A stretch of DNA of 45,303 bases from an uncultured Oscillospiraceae bacterium (GTDB taxonomy: Bacteria; Bacillota; Clostridia; Oscillospirales; Oscillospiraceae). The translations under genes and the position numbers were made by a program. How positions within the stretch are numbered: the stretch's first letter is position 1; every line of letters begins with the position of its first letter. The stretch is taken from assembly GCA_947627715.1 (NCBI GenBank), contig CANQXK010000020.1, positions 1-45,303 on the forward strand. The letters run 5' to 3'. This document shows positions 8,077 to 15,368 of the stretch, piece by piece. The notes under the pieces are model-generated. The model was not told the origin of the DNA. It ran no database searches and was given only the letters and a program-made list of their open reading frames with translations.

Positions 8077-8505
8077 ATGGTAAATTTAGAGATCAGAAAT
8101 CTGGTGGCTCTGCTTTTTATCATCGCCCTTTTTGCCGGAACCATCGTCTTACAGGTTTACCTGTCCCGCCGGGAGGGACGCTGGCCGGGGCTTGTGCTGC
8201 CCATTTTGTCCTTTGTCATTGCGCTGACGGCGGCGCTGGCGGTGGGGGTGGCGAACAGTTACACCGGCACAGGCAAGCTGACGGTAACAGAGGTAAACAG
8301 CGACGGTACGGTGACCACCCAGACCACGCCTGTGGAGCCGGGGGAGGACGAACACGGGATCGGCGAGGCCCTGATCAGAGGCGTGATCGTATTTCTTACC
8401 GCCAATATCCCCACCGTTATCTATACGGCTATCTACTTTGGCGAGCGGGAAAAATTCCGCCGCCGGGAGCAGATGAAGAAGATGAATATTCAGGATCTGG
8501 AATAA
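8077..8505 (+). CDS. Small membrane protein paired with DUF2089
   Basis: 142 residues, no family recognised. Three hydrophobic helices are visible: about 8-27 (LVALLFIIALFAGTIVLQVYL), 36-56 (LVLPILSFVIALTAALAVGV) and about 102-122 (GVIVFLTANIPTVIYTAIYF). A polar loop of about 40 residues with many Thr and Glu separates the second and third, probably outside the cell. The C-terminus is charged (REKFRRREQMKKMNIQDLE). It starts 1 nt after the DUF2089 stop. It could be a membrane anchor or antagonist for that regulator; this is context only. Confidence 0.75.
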   Translation: MVNLEIRNLVALLFIIALFAGTIVLQVYLSRREGRWPGLVLPILSFVIALTAALAVGVANSYTGTGKLTVTEVNSDGTVTTQTTPVEPGEDEHGIGEALIRGVIVFLTANIPTVIYTAIYFGEREKFRRREQMKKMNIQDLE

Positions 8506-8522
8506 TCCAAAGCTTACGCGCC

Positions 8523-8554
8523 CGCAGGGGCCGATGTAATCATCGGCCCCTGCG
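8523..8554. terminator. Hairpin between convergent genes
   Basis: Perfect 14-bp inverted repeat (8523-8536 and 8541-8554, loop TAAT), 17 nt after the membrane protein gene and before the end of the convergent glycosyltransferase gene. No T-run follows on either strand, so termination may depend on stem strength. Confidence 0.55.
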
Positions 8555-8603
8555 CCGCACTGCTGGATTCCCTATACGGACCTCCAGATTCCCGAAAATC
8601 TGT

Positions 8604-9842
8604 TCATGTCAGGTCCCGGATGGACAGATTCACCTTGTGTTCGATGGGCTTCCACTCCACCTTTCGGAAGATGGCGGCGATGGAGATGGGGATGTAGGTC
8701 ATCATGAAGAAGGGGAAGGTCAGGGTGTAGAGGACCTTTTTGGCGGCGGGGGTGTGGATGTGCCGCCACTCCTTTACGGTGGTCACGCCGCCGATGAAGA
8801 GCATAAAGAGGTAGGTGCCGAGGATGGACTGGAGCGTGGGGGCCGCCAGCTGCCACGCCGTGCCGCCGGAGAGCAGCGCCAGGACGGAGGCGGCGGTGTT
8901 GACCGCAAAGCCCACGGAGGCCAGAATGATGGCCGGCATAATGGACATCACCATGTCGAAGCAGGAGAAGCTCCCGTGGGCGGCCCCGGAGAGAAGGCGG
9001 CCTCCGTACATACGGAACACCTGCAAAAAGCCCCTGGACCAGCGCATCCTCTGCCGCCAGGACTGGCTGAATTTCACCGGCTGCTCGTCGAAAAGCTCCG
9101 CGTCGGGGGCGTAGCCGATCCTGTCCCCCCGGACCATGCAGTCCGCCGTGAACTCCGTGTCCTCGGTGAGAGAGTGGAAGGGCCAGCCGCCGTTCCGGGC
9201 GATGATCTCCCGGCTCACCAAAAACCCCGTCCCGGACACCACGGCGCTGGAGCCGAGGAGGGCGCGGGGGTGGTTGAGAAACTCCGCGTCCCGCAAAAAC
9301 CACAGGGCGTACCCGGCGGAGATCCAGTTGTCGCCGAAGTTTTTGGAGTTGCGGTAGCTGGTGACGATGGGGTGTCCGTCGGAGAACATCCGGTTCATGG
9401 CGGTTATGTATCCGGGGGAGAGGAGGTTGTCCGCGTCAAAGACGAGGTAGGCGTCAAAAACGTCCCCGCGCTCCACCTCGATGCGCCGGAGAAGAAAATC
9501 CAGGGCGTAGCCCTTGCCCACGCGCTCACGGTCGAACCGCTCATAGACCGTGGCCCCGGCGCGGCGGGCGGCCAGGGCGGTCCCGTCGGTGCAGTTGTCC
9601 GCCGCCACAAAGACGCTGACCAGCTCCGAGGGGTAGTCCTGCCCCTTGATGGACTCGATGAGGTTGCCGATGACCGCCTCCTCGTTGCGGGCGGCGATGA
9701 GTACCGCGTAGCGGTGCAGGACCTCCGGCGCGTGGGGCCTGTCCCTTTTGAAAAGGGGGATCAGCAGATACACCAGCTGATAGAAATAGCAGGCGAAGAA
9801 GAGAATGGATATGACGGTGTTGACTGCCTTGAGATAGAACAT
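8604..9842 (-). CDS. Membrane glycosyltransferase, family 2 (processive type)
   Basis: 412 residues. An N-terminal helix (about 5-30) is followed by a GT2 catalytic domain: VLIAARNEE at the nucleotide-binding start, D136xD138 in VFDADN for sugar-nucleotide and metal, LTEDTEF (E227, D228) and QRMRW (264-268), the set that marks BcsA/hyaluronan-synthase-like polymerising enzymes. Three or four C-terminal helices follow (about 290-395). It would extend a polysaccharide from the inner face of the membrane. It is shorter than BcsA and has no PilZ domain. The start ATG at 9842 has GGGAGG upstream, embedded in a structured leader. It lies downstream of the thioesterase gene but with a 134-nt gap. 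Confidence 0.87.
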   Translation of the reverse strand: MFYLKAVNTVISILFFACYFYQLVYLLIPLFKRDRPHAPEVLHRYAVLIAARNEEAVIGNLIESIKGQDYPSELVSVFVAADNCTDGTALAARRAGATVYERFDRERVGKGYALDFLLRRIEVERGDVFDAYLVFDADNLLSPGYITAMNRMFSDGHPIVTSYRNSKNFGDNWISAGYALWFLRDAEFLNHPRALLGSSAVVSGTGFLVSREIIARNGGWPFHSLTEDTEFTADCMVRGDRIGYAPDAELFDEQPVKFSQSWRQRMRWSRGFLQVFRMYGGRLLSGAAHGSFSCFDMVMSIMPAIILASVGFAVNTAASVLALLSGGTAWQLAAPTLQSILGTYLFMLFIGGVTTVKEWRHIHTPAAKKVLYTLTFPFFMMTYIPISIAAIFRKVEWKPIEHKVNLSIRDLT

Positions 9843-9894
9843 AACCGCGCCTCCCTGATTTCGTTTCTGACGAAATCATAACAGAGACGCGGTT
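9843..9894 (-). promoter_or_regulatory. Structured 5' leader of the glycosyltransferase gene
   Basis: On the minus strand, two nested inverted repeats lie directly before the start codon. The outer stem is AACCGCG/CGCGGTT (9843-9849 with 9888-9894) and the inner stem is GATTTCGT/ACGAAATC (9857-9864 with 9870-9877). The ribosome binding site (about 9849-9855) sits between them, so folding could mask it. Confidence 0.45.
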
Positions 9895-9976
9895 AAGAAA
9901 AAATCCTGTAACCGATTAAGGTTTTCTTAACGTTTTCGGTACATTTCTTTAAGGGGGCAAAAATCGCCCCGGCGCG

Positions 9977-10663
9977 TTATTCCGCGCGGGCGGCAAAGAC
10001 GAGGTTCCCGTTGTGCTTCCCCGCGGCCACGCCGTCCGGGCCACGGTAAAGCTCGATCTCGTCCCCCAGGCGCGTCTCGCTGGCGAAGTTCATGGTCAGC
10101 TCCCGCACGGACTCGATGCCGAGAAGCTCCAGCGCCATGTCGGCGTAGCGGCAGTTGTTGGTGTGGTCGTTCTCGTCCAGATCCTCCGCCGTCACGGTGT
10201 GCCGCCCCTGAAGCTCCAGCTCCCGTGGGCGTATCCGCCCGATGCCCTCCGGCATGGCGGGTTCCGGGTTGTAGACGCCCTTGAAGTCCAGATCCGTCTG
10301 CTCCACGTGGCGCGTCTCGAAATTCACGATGCACCACTGGCTGGTTCCCATCACAAGCTCCTGGCCGCCGGGGGAGAGGATGTGGAAATCGCGGTCATAG
10401 ATGAGCGACCCCGTGCGGCGGGGGAAGCTCAGAAGGGTGTACTCCGTCTGCGGACGGAGAGCGCCCAGCACCCGGAAGCGGGACTTGGTGATGACCCAGA
10501 TGAGGTTCCGGGCAATCAGCTCGTCAAAGCCCAGACCCGCCGATGAGGCGTGGGCCTTGGCAATCTCCTGAAATTCATGCAGAATTTTGGACGCCTTCAC
10601 CGCGCCCGCCGCCGTAAAATCCCCCTCCGAAAACCGCAGGGGAAGCGAATACTGGATGTACAT
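9977..10663 (-). CDS. Acyl-ACP thioesterase (FatA/FatB family)
   Basis: 228 residues with two hotdog domains, releasing free fatty acids from acyl carrier protein. The first hotdog begins YSLPLRFSEGDFTAAGAVKA and contains the strand-helix region EFQEIAKAHASSAGLG. The second carries the catalytic-region motif DENDHTNNCRYADM, where Asn and His act in plant and bacterial homologues. Start: the ATG at 10663 has GAGGTG upstream; the longer open frame extending to 11005 has low-complexity N-terminal sequence and is rejected. The gene stands alone, without fatty-acid synthesis genes around it. Confidence 0.9.
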   Translation of the reverse strand: MYIQYSLPLRFSEGDFTAAGAVKASKILHEFQEIAKAHASSAGLGFDELIARNLIWVITKSRFRVLGALRPQTEYTLLSFPRRTGSLIYDRDFHILSPGGQELVMGTSQWCIVNFETRHVEQTDLDFKGVYNPEPAMPEGIGRIRPRELELQGRHTVTAEDLDENDHTNNCRYADMALELLGIESVRELTMNFASETRLGDEIELYRGPDGVAAGKHNGNLVFAARAE

Positions 10664-11078
10664 GAAGTCACCTCTGTCAAAAGGCCGGGCCATGCCCGCC
10701 GTTACGGAAAGTTTACCACACCTCCGCCCGGTTGTCAAATGGGGGACCGCAGCGGCGGATGGGAGACTGCTGGCAATCGACAAAAGAAGAAGCTCAGGTA
10801 TCAACTCTGGGCGGAAGGGGGCTAATTCCCCAACTGCCATAAGCGATGCTGAGCTTAAAAACAGAATACAACGTTTTTGGGCAGATGTCAAGGGGAAAGA
10901 TGCGCTTTTTCGGAGCAGGAAGACAGCTATCATCCCTACACTGGCCGAAGGGTTCGGAGGGAGGGGATGGGAAGGGGAACCGTCAGGGTTCCCCTTCCGA
11001 TTCAATTATCCCGCCGCCGCGCGGCGGGCCGTCAGGGTTCCCCTTCCAAATTAATCGGTTTTCTTCTCCGCCTCCGCC
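10664..11078. other. Non-coding stretch with tandem hairpins and a 19-nt direct repeat
   Basis: About 400 bases with no credible gene; open frames cross the hairpins and lack ribosome binding sites. A 12-bp hairpin lies at 10970-10998, a GC palindrome at 11010-11028 (CCCGCCGC/GCGGCGGG), and a 19-nt direct repeat at 10980-10998 and 11029-11047. It marks the border between core sequence and the AT-rich island. Confidence 0.55.
10980..11047. repeat. 19-nt direct repeat pair flanking a GC palindrome
   Basis: The 19-mer starting CCGTCAGGGTTCC occurs at 10980-10998 and 11029-11047. The first copy forms a 12-bp hairpin with the sequence just before it; the second has lost that partner. This resembles an interspersed repeat family of GC-rich clostridia (inference). 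Confidence 0.6.
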
Positions 11079-11112
11079 AAAAAAAGGACCGCCTTTCGGC
11101 GGTCCTTTTTTT
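11079..11112. terminator. Strong bidirectional rho-independent terminator
   Basis: Perfect 15-bp stem: A7 then GGACCGCC, loop TTTC, then GGCGGTCC and T7. On the minus strand it ends the zeta-toxin operon; on the plus strand it insulates the island from the left. Confidence 0.85.
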
Positions 11113-11236
11113 GGAATAGGTGGTTAAAACTCCTATTTTTACAGAGGCCCAACAGCACAAGTTACTTTTCCATTTATCGCAATCTTGTAAGGCAAAATGG
11201 AATGGTTTGAAAACGGAATTGTGTTCACTGCTCAAT

Positions 11237-11476
11237 TTAACTATATTTTTTTAGAACAGTTGCTCTTTCTTTTGGCCTATAATCAAAATTATCCAGTAAA
11301 TATGCTATTGCCTCAGAATCAGGTGATCCTCTAAATTCAGTACTATGTTTTTTTGAAATAAAATGAGATGCGCAACCTGATTTCGAAAAACGAGAAGCTG
11401 GTAAAGGACGTAGTTTTGATTTGGAACGGACGATTACTTGAACTCTAGCGGATTTTATGCTACCATTTCTTGCCAT
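11237..11476 (-). CDS. Small basic protein downstream of the zeta toxin
   Basis: 79 residues, no family recognised. The N-terminal half is strongly basic and Ser-rich (KSARVQVIVRSKSKLRPLPASRF). The C-terminal half (SPDSEAIAYLLDNFDYRPKERATVLKKY) is predicted helical. GGAGG lies 7 nt before the ATG at 11476, and the gene starts 19 nt after the zeta-toxin stop, so it is very probably a real, co-transcribed gene. It may be an antitoxin or accessory factor, though the classical epsilon antitoxin is normally upstream and acidic, which this is not. Confidence 0.62.
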   Translation of the reverse strand: MARNGSIKSARVQVIVRSKSKLRPLPASRFSKSGCASHFISKKHSTEFRGSPDSEAIAYLLDNFDYRPKERATVLKKYS

Positions 11477-11495
11477 ATTATTTCCTCCTTATTAT

Positions 11496-12380
11496 TCATA
11501 CTTCCCATGAAGCAATGGGACTGCCATCTGAACATTCGAGAACAGATGGGCTAAGACCCTCCGTAGAAAGCTGTGCATAGCTTGCTAACATATTGCCGTG
11601 TGCTCTCTTCAACAAAAAATATATCCGTTCTGGTTCGTTACCAACCTCATCGAATATATATGAGAGGGGAACATATCGAGAGGTCTTACAAAATCTTTTA
11701 TAAGCCCTTCGTACACATTCTTTCCTATCCAAAGCCACATTAATCAAATGGACAGAATAACCGCACTTTTGCAGACGAGAAATAATCGAATCCATTGATT
11801 TATACGTTCTGCCAACTAAAGGAATTACCATATTAAACTGGCTGTATACGCAAAATTCAAAAAGGCATTCTTCAGATGCAAAAATAATATCATCTGCTTC
11901 TTCATGAACCAAAGATGCACCATCATCAGTTTCGGAATACTCTGGAAATTTTCGCTTTGCATAATCGGAATCGAGTATGTATGCGCCAGTTTCGTCAGCA
12001 AGTCTTGTGGCAATGCCTGATTTACCTGATGCAGGTGCCCCACTAACAAGATATGCTTGTTGTTCCGCAATGGGTGTCTTTGGTTTTGCACCGCCAGACC
12101 CAAACTTGATATCATCATCATGTTGAAGTCGTAGCATGTTAATCAATTCAGATAGAATGACTCTACGGAGTTTCTTTCTTTCTCTCGTTTGTCGATATTC
12201 CTTGGAACGAAAATCATAATTTGTGGAGGTCGGATGAGACTCCAATTTAGCTAAGGAAAGTTCAGCCTTAAATATCTTGCTGGCTATTATATTCAAATCC
12301 TCTGTAGGGGTCTCGTCAAAAATGCTTTCGGCAAACGTTTCTGCTAATATCTTGGTGTCTAATGGGCGCCTCAAATTCAT
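11496..12380 (-). CDS. Zeta-toxin family kinase
   Basis: 294 residues. An N-terminal helical domain (about 1-105) is followed by a zeta/PezT-type P-loop kinase domain: Walker A GAPASGKS (114-121), then LDSDYAKRKFPEY (136-148), which matches the substrate-binding Asp and basic residues of zeta toxins, then an Arg/Lys-rich lid region (ALDRKECVRRAYKRF). Zeta toxins phosphorylate UDP-N-acetylglucosamine and block wall synthesis; that substrate is assumed from the family. Low GC and AT-rich codons set it apart from the flanking core genes. A strong promoter (12424-12452) and GAGGTC before the ATG support expression. No upstream epsilon-like antitoxin is present. Confidence 0.82.
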   Translation of the reverse strand: MNLRRPLDTKILAETFAESIFDETPTEDLNIIASKIFKAELSLAKLESHPTSTNYDFRSKEYRQTRERKKLRRVILSELINMLRLQHDDDIKFGSGGAKPKTPIAEQQAYLVSGAPASGKSGIATRLADETGAYILDSDYAKRKFPEYSETDDGASLVHEEADDIIFASEECLFEFCVYSQFNMVIPLVGRTYKSMDSIISRLQKCGYSVHLINVALDRKECVRRAYKRFCKTSRYVPLSYIFDEVGNEPERIYFLLKRAHGNMLASYAQLSTEGLSPSVLECSDGSPIASWEV

Positions 12381-12423
12381 ATAATAGACCTCAGATTAAT
12401 CTTTCTTTTTTGGCCGCTTGCAT

Positions 12424-12452
12424 ATTATATCACATGAGAGCGGATTTGTCCA
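12424..12452 (-). promoter_or_regulatory. Promoter of the zeta-toxin operon
   Basis: On the minus strand, TGGACA (12452-12447), a 17-bp spacer and TATAAT (12429-12424) preceded by TG, giving an extended -10. It lies 43 nt before the zeta-toxin start. The flanking 12453-12572 is very AT-rich and holds nothing else recognisable. Confidence 0.78.
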
Positions 12453-12572
12453 TTTTTTCGTATAAAAGTTATAAAAAGTCAAAAAATTTTTATTGGCAAC
12501 TATTTTTCACATTTTTGATTAGCTCGGTTGTTAACTAATATAATTATAATATAGATTTTATTTTCACCCCAC

Positions 12573-12767
12573 CTATACATATTTAGCCAGTTCCTCGTCC
12601 ATTATAGTCTGGCCGTCCTCGCCCTTCTTGTAGCATAGGAAGCTGTTGCAGTAGTAGTCTTTTCCATCCTGGAAGTTCTTCCGATGGTCCCACTTCACGT
12701 TGCTGCTAAAAGTCTCGCTCTCTGCCTGAGCCTGGGAGAAAAACGTCAGAATCACCTCGCTGTCCAT
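12573..12767 (-). pseudogene. Serine recombinase remnant (truncated both ends)
   Basis: A 64-codon frame reading MDSEVILTFFSQAQAESET then SSNVKWDHRKNFQDGK and GYKKGEDG-like sequence. This is the end of the catalytic domain and the start of the recombinase domain of large serine recombinases, where the usual form is S-E-(V/I)-x-L-T-F-x-S-x-x-A-Q-x-E-S. The N-terminal catalytic part with the active Ser is missing, two residues appear deleted around QAQ, and a TAG stop cuts the frame just before the expected continuation. It abuts the stop codon of the next gene at 12773. It is a relic of an earlier integrase-driven insertion into this island. Confidence 0.7.
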
Positions 12768-12772
12768 GTAAC

Positions 12773-13093
12773 TTAAATAATTTTTGCCAATTTACACAAG
12801 TAGGTTCCCGCAATGTTTGCAAGCGTAGCGGCGCTAAATTGTGCAGAGAAGTTTTGCATTGCGGCCTTAAGTGAGGACAAATCGTGCTTTTTCGTATGCC
12901 CCTCCAATGTACTAATGGCGAGTAGCGCATCAGGATCTTTCTTATATTTTTTCTTGGACTTTTTGAGATGCTTTTCAATCTCATCAAAATTTACATTCTC
13001 ATAAACAATTTCGCGGGTGGGCGCTTCAAAGTTGTTTTTAATTACAGACGAGTTATCATTGAATGTGGAGCCTTGTACATTTATATTGACCAT
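12773..13093 (-). CDS. Small helical protein with N-terminal NINV-TF-NS motif
   Basis: 106 residues, no family recognised. The N-terminus (MVNINVQGSTFNDNSSVIKN) matches the extreme C-terminus of the neighbouring membrane protein (NINVKDCTFSGNSHVVTN). A Lys-rich helical stretch follows (HLKKSKKKYKKDP), then an Ala/Ser-rich amphipathic C-terminal region (NFSAQFSAATLANIAGTYLCKLAKII) that could associate with membranes. The ATG at 13093 is preferred: it has AAAGGAG 9 nt upstream, whereas the ATG at 13102 touches the ribosome binding site. It starts 15 nt after the membrane protein stop, so the two are co-expressed. Confidence 0.68.
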   Translation of the reverse strand: MVNINVQGSTFNDNSSVIKNNFEAPTREIVYENVNFDEIEKHLKKSKKKYKKDPDALLAISTLEGHTKKHDLSSLKAAMQNFSAQFSAATLANIAGTYLCKLAKII

Positions 13094-13108
13094 CTTTTGC
13101 ATCTCCTT

Positions 13109-13588
13109 TTATTTTCCAATTGCGTTGGTAACTACATGGGAATTTCCTGAAAAAGTACAGTCCTTTACATTTATATTTATTTCTCCTACGGTTTCTGGAT
13201 TTCGGATAATATCAGTAAGAAGGTTTACAACCTGCGAAAGAAACGCTTTATCGTTAAATACAATTGGAAACAAGTTCCCAGAATTTGTAACAATTGTCAG
13301 TCGTTTCATTTCACGCGCTTTTTCGACCGATGAATGCCACAAATAAATCCACACCACGCCTGCCGCCAGTACCAGTAGAGCGGCAATAACGGAGACACTG
13401 AACAAAACGAGTCCAATGAGTATGACGACAATGCTCAGCGCCGGAAAGGGTTCAACGGAAATGTCCGTTGTACTGAAAAGCGAAATATTGCTCAGTTGGA
13501 TTACAGTATCCTTAAACTCCATGCAATTTCCGCTGATTTTCAAGTATTCAGTTTCAATGTTCTTTACGCTGCGAGGATCAGTTTTCAT
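13109..13588 (-). CDS. DUF6232-like membrane protein with C-terminal NINV-TF-NS motif
   Basis: 159 residues. The N-terminal strand-rich domain (about 1-48) begins with a short polar segment and IQLSNISLFSTTDI. Two close membrane helices follow (about 49-68 and 69-84; LSIVVILIGLVLFSVSV and IAALLVLAAGVVWIYLW). A cytosolic domain (LTIVTNSGNLFPIVFNDKAFLSQVVNLLTDII) ends in ININVKDCTFSGNSHVVTN. The layout resembles DUF6232 proteins, which are small two-helix membrane proteins of unknown role. The ribosome binding site GAGG is 8 nt before the ATG. It heads a two-gene unit whose products share the terminal motif; an IS3-type element lies immediately upstream. Confidence 0.66.
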   Translation of the reverse strand: MKTDPRSVKNIETEYLKISGNCMEFKDTVIQLSNISLFSTTDISVEPFPALSIVVILIGLVLFSVSVIAALLVLAAGVVWIYLWHSSVEKAREMKRLTIVTNSGNLFPIVFNDKAFLSQVVNLLTDIIRNPETVGEININVKDCTFSGNSHVVTNAIGK

Positions 13589-13716
13589 AAGGTATACCTC
13601 TTCCTATGTATTATTGGACGGCTGACTTTGCCTCCATTTTAGTAATGTTACCAGAAAGCCGATATGTTACAAGCTTTTTACTTTTTTTCAAAAATTTCTG
13701 CTCTGTCATTACGGCA

Positions 13717-14959
13717 TGGTCGTTTTAGGAAAAACTAATATGGTTTGGTATAATTGTATCACCATATGAAAGGAGAGATGATTATGAAAAACATATATAG
13801 CGTCCAGCAAAAGCAAGCCGTTTTAAAGCGTTATCATTCTGGCGTGAGCGTCAGGGAACTTGTCACGGAGACGGGAATTCCGCGCAGCACGATTTACGCG
13901 TGGTTAAAGGAGGGGAAGATTGCCGAAAAAGACAGTACCATCAGCAGAAAAGCATACAACCAGTTACAGGAGCACACCCACCGCCTGGAGGAAATGCTGA
14001 GCATCCTGAAAACCTGAGGCAGTGCGCCACATGATCCGCTATCAGAAAAGTTGAAGGTATTGGAGCAGCTATACATGGCGGGCGGGCAAAGTGTAAGGGT
14101 GATTTGCGAGGCGCTTGACATACCCAGAGGAACCTTTTATAACCACATTTTTCGTAACAAGAGGGATGAGAGCAGTTATGAAAAGCGCCGGGAAGAGCTG
14201 CACGGGCATATCCGAAAGGTCTTTGATGACAGCAATCAAATCTTCGGGGCAGCAAAAATCGCCGCAGTTCTGCGGGAGCAAGGGAAAAATACGACGCTTG
14301 AAACGGTGTGTCAGCTCATGCGGGAAATGGGGCTGACGAGCGTCCGAAAGGGGGCGAAAAAGCAATATGAGGACGAATCCCGAAAAATGAGAAACATTGT
14401 GAAGCGCAATTTTCAGGTGGACAGGCCAAACGCGGTCCGGGTGAGCGATGTCACCTTCTTCCGATTCAACGACCTTTACTATTGCGTTTGCATCATTATG
14501 GATCTGTACGCCCGTAAGATCATATCCCACCGCGTTGGCACAAACAACAGCACACAGCTGGTCAAAAGCACCTTCCGTGAAGCGTATGAGGCCAGGAAGC
14601 CCGAAAAAGGTCTGATTATTCACTCGGATCAAGGGAGCAATTACCGCTCCTGCACTTTTCGCGCCTTCCTGGCAGAGCGCGGTGTTACCCAATCATTTTC
14701 CAATCCCGGTTCGCCGTATGACAACTCCGTGGCGGAATCGTTCTTTTCGTCCATGAAAAGCGAAGAGCTGTACAGATACAAGTACCACTCGGAGAAAGAG
14801 CTCCGCGAGGGTGTGGCACGCTACATACAGTTTTACAACTCTGAGCGCCCACATAAATCCCTCAGCTACATGACTCCAAATCAGAAAGAGCAGGAATACT
14901 GGACAGCCATGGAGAATAGTTGAATATACAGATTAGACACAGTGGTTCGAAAGTGACCA
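13717..14959 (+). mobile_element. IS3-family insertion sequence (ends tentative)
   Basis: About 1,243 bp, the usual size for IS3 elements. Candidate imperfect terminal inverted repeats are TGGTCGTTTTAGGA (13717-13730) and the complement of 14946-14959 (TGGTCACTTTCGAA), matching at 10 of 14 positions. An extended -10 (TGG TATAAT, 13749-13754) lies just inside the left end. No clear target duplication is seen. It is placed between the DUF6232-like pair and the tRNA-Ser terminator. Confidence 0.68.
13784..14923 (+). pseudogene. IS3-family transposase, frame split by an in-frame TGA
   Basis: N-terminal part (13784-14017): helix-turn-helix (VLKRYHSGVSVRELVTETGI then PRSTIYAWLKEGK) and a leucine-zipper-like helix (LQEHTHRLEEMLSIL). 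C-terminal part (from 14018, first listed start TTG 14051): HTH_21 segment and rve integrase core with D in VSDVTFF, D in HSDQGSNY and E in AESFFS, ending in the usual YNSERPHKSLSYMTP. Both parts are in the same frame, separated only by TGA at 14015-14017, where homologues that I recall carry Cys. Normal two-ORF IS3 elements use a -1 shift instead. It is therefore either inactivated by a nonsense mutation or read through. The DDE residues and both domains are otherwise intact. The ATG at 13784 has AGGAGAG upstream. Confidence 0.8.
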
Positions 14960-15065
14960 TTTTCGATTTTTTGTACTGGATTTTTCGTAAAATCCGCAAT
15001 GTGCATCTGGACATTTTGCGAATGCACAAAAGCTAAAACACGTTGGAAATCAAGGCAAAACAAAA

Positions 15066-15116
15066 GAGAGAACCTTCATGTCCAAATCTCAATGGTTAAG
15101 ATTTGAAGGTTCTCTC
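15066..15116 (-). terminator. Terminator downstream of tRNA-Ser
   Basis: A long stem: GAGAGAACCTTCA (15066-15078) pairs with 15104-15116, with an inner AAATCT/AGATTT stem (15084-15089 with 15099-15104). On the minus strand it directly follows the tRNA 3' end and is succeeded by TTTTG. Confidence 0.68.
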
Positions 15117-15120
15117 ATTT

Positions 15121-15213
15121 TGGCGGAGAAGGAGGGATTCGAACCCTCGAGGAGCTTTTGACCCCTACACGATTTCCAATCGTGCGCGCTCGACCGGGCT
15201 ACGCGACTTCTCC
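15121..15213 (-). tRNA. tRNA-Ser (anticodon GGA)
   Basis: On the minus strand: acceptor GGAGAAG/CTTCTCC, D-arm with AGCCCGGTCGAGCG, anticodon stem CACGA/TCGTG around loop TTGGAAA (anticodon GGA, reading UCC/UCU), a long class II variable arm, the T-loop sequence GGTTCGAATCC, discriminator G and an encoded CCA (15121-15123). The gene's 3' end faces the AT-rich island at lower coordinates, the usual side for tRNA-targeted insertions. Confidence 0.96.
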
Positions 15214-15249
15214 ATAGCGGTTGAGTGGTTTCTTTATTCAAGCCTTGCT

Positions 15250-15278
15250 ATTATAGTGTATTTTCAATTCCTTGTCAA
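15250..15278 (-). promoter_or_regulatory. Consensus promoter of tRNA-Ser
   Basis: On the minus strand: TTGACA (15278-15273), 17-bp spacer, TATAAT (15255-15250), both perfect consensus, 37 nt ahead of the mature tRNA 5' end. Confidence 0.88.
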
Positions 15279-15368
15279 GCCCTTTTTGCCGCCGCCCCGG
15301 AAATTTTTCCGAGACGGCGGCGTTTCCCCTTGGCAGGAAAATGGCGCAGCCATTTTTCGCCAGTTTCT

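Noticed and set aside
11063-11072. CTTCTCCGCC resembling the tRNA-Ser 3' end, a possible attachment repeat
   Set aside because: It lies in the opposite orientation to the tRNA gene's 3' end and extends only 10 bp, so it cannot be a direct att repeat.
11079-11236. 67-residue minus-strand frame downstream of the zeta operon (11032-11235)
   Set aside because: It reads through the strong terminator hairpin and lacks a ribosome binding site.
14015-14017. TGA as a selenocysteine codon
   Set aside because: The element is a transposase, the sequence after the TGA shows no obvious SECIS-like hairpin, and selenoprotein transposases are not known to me.
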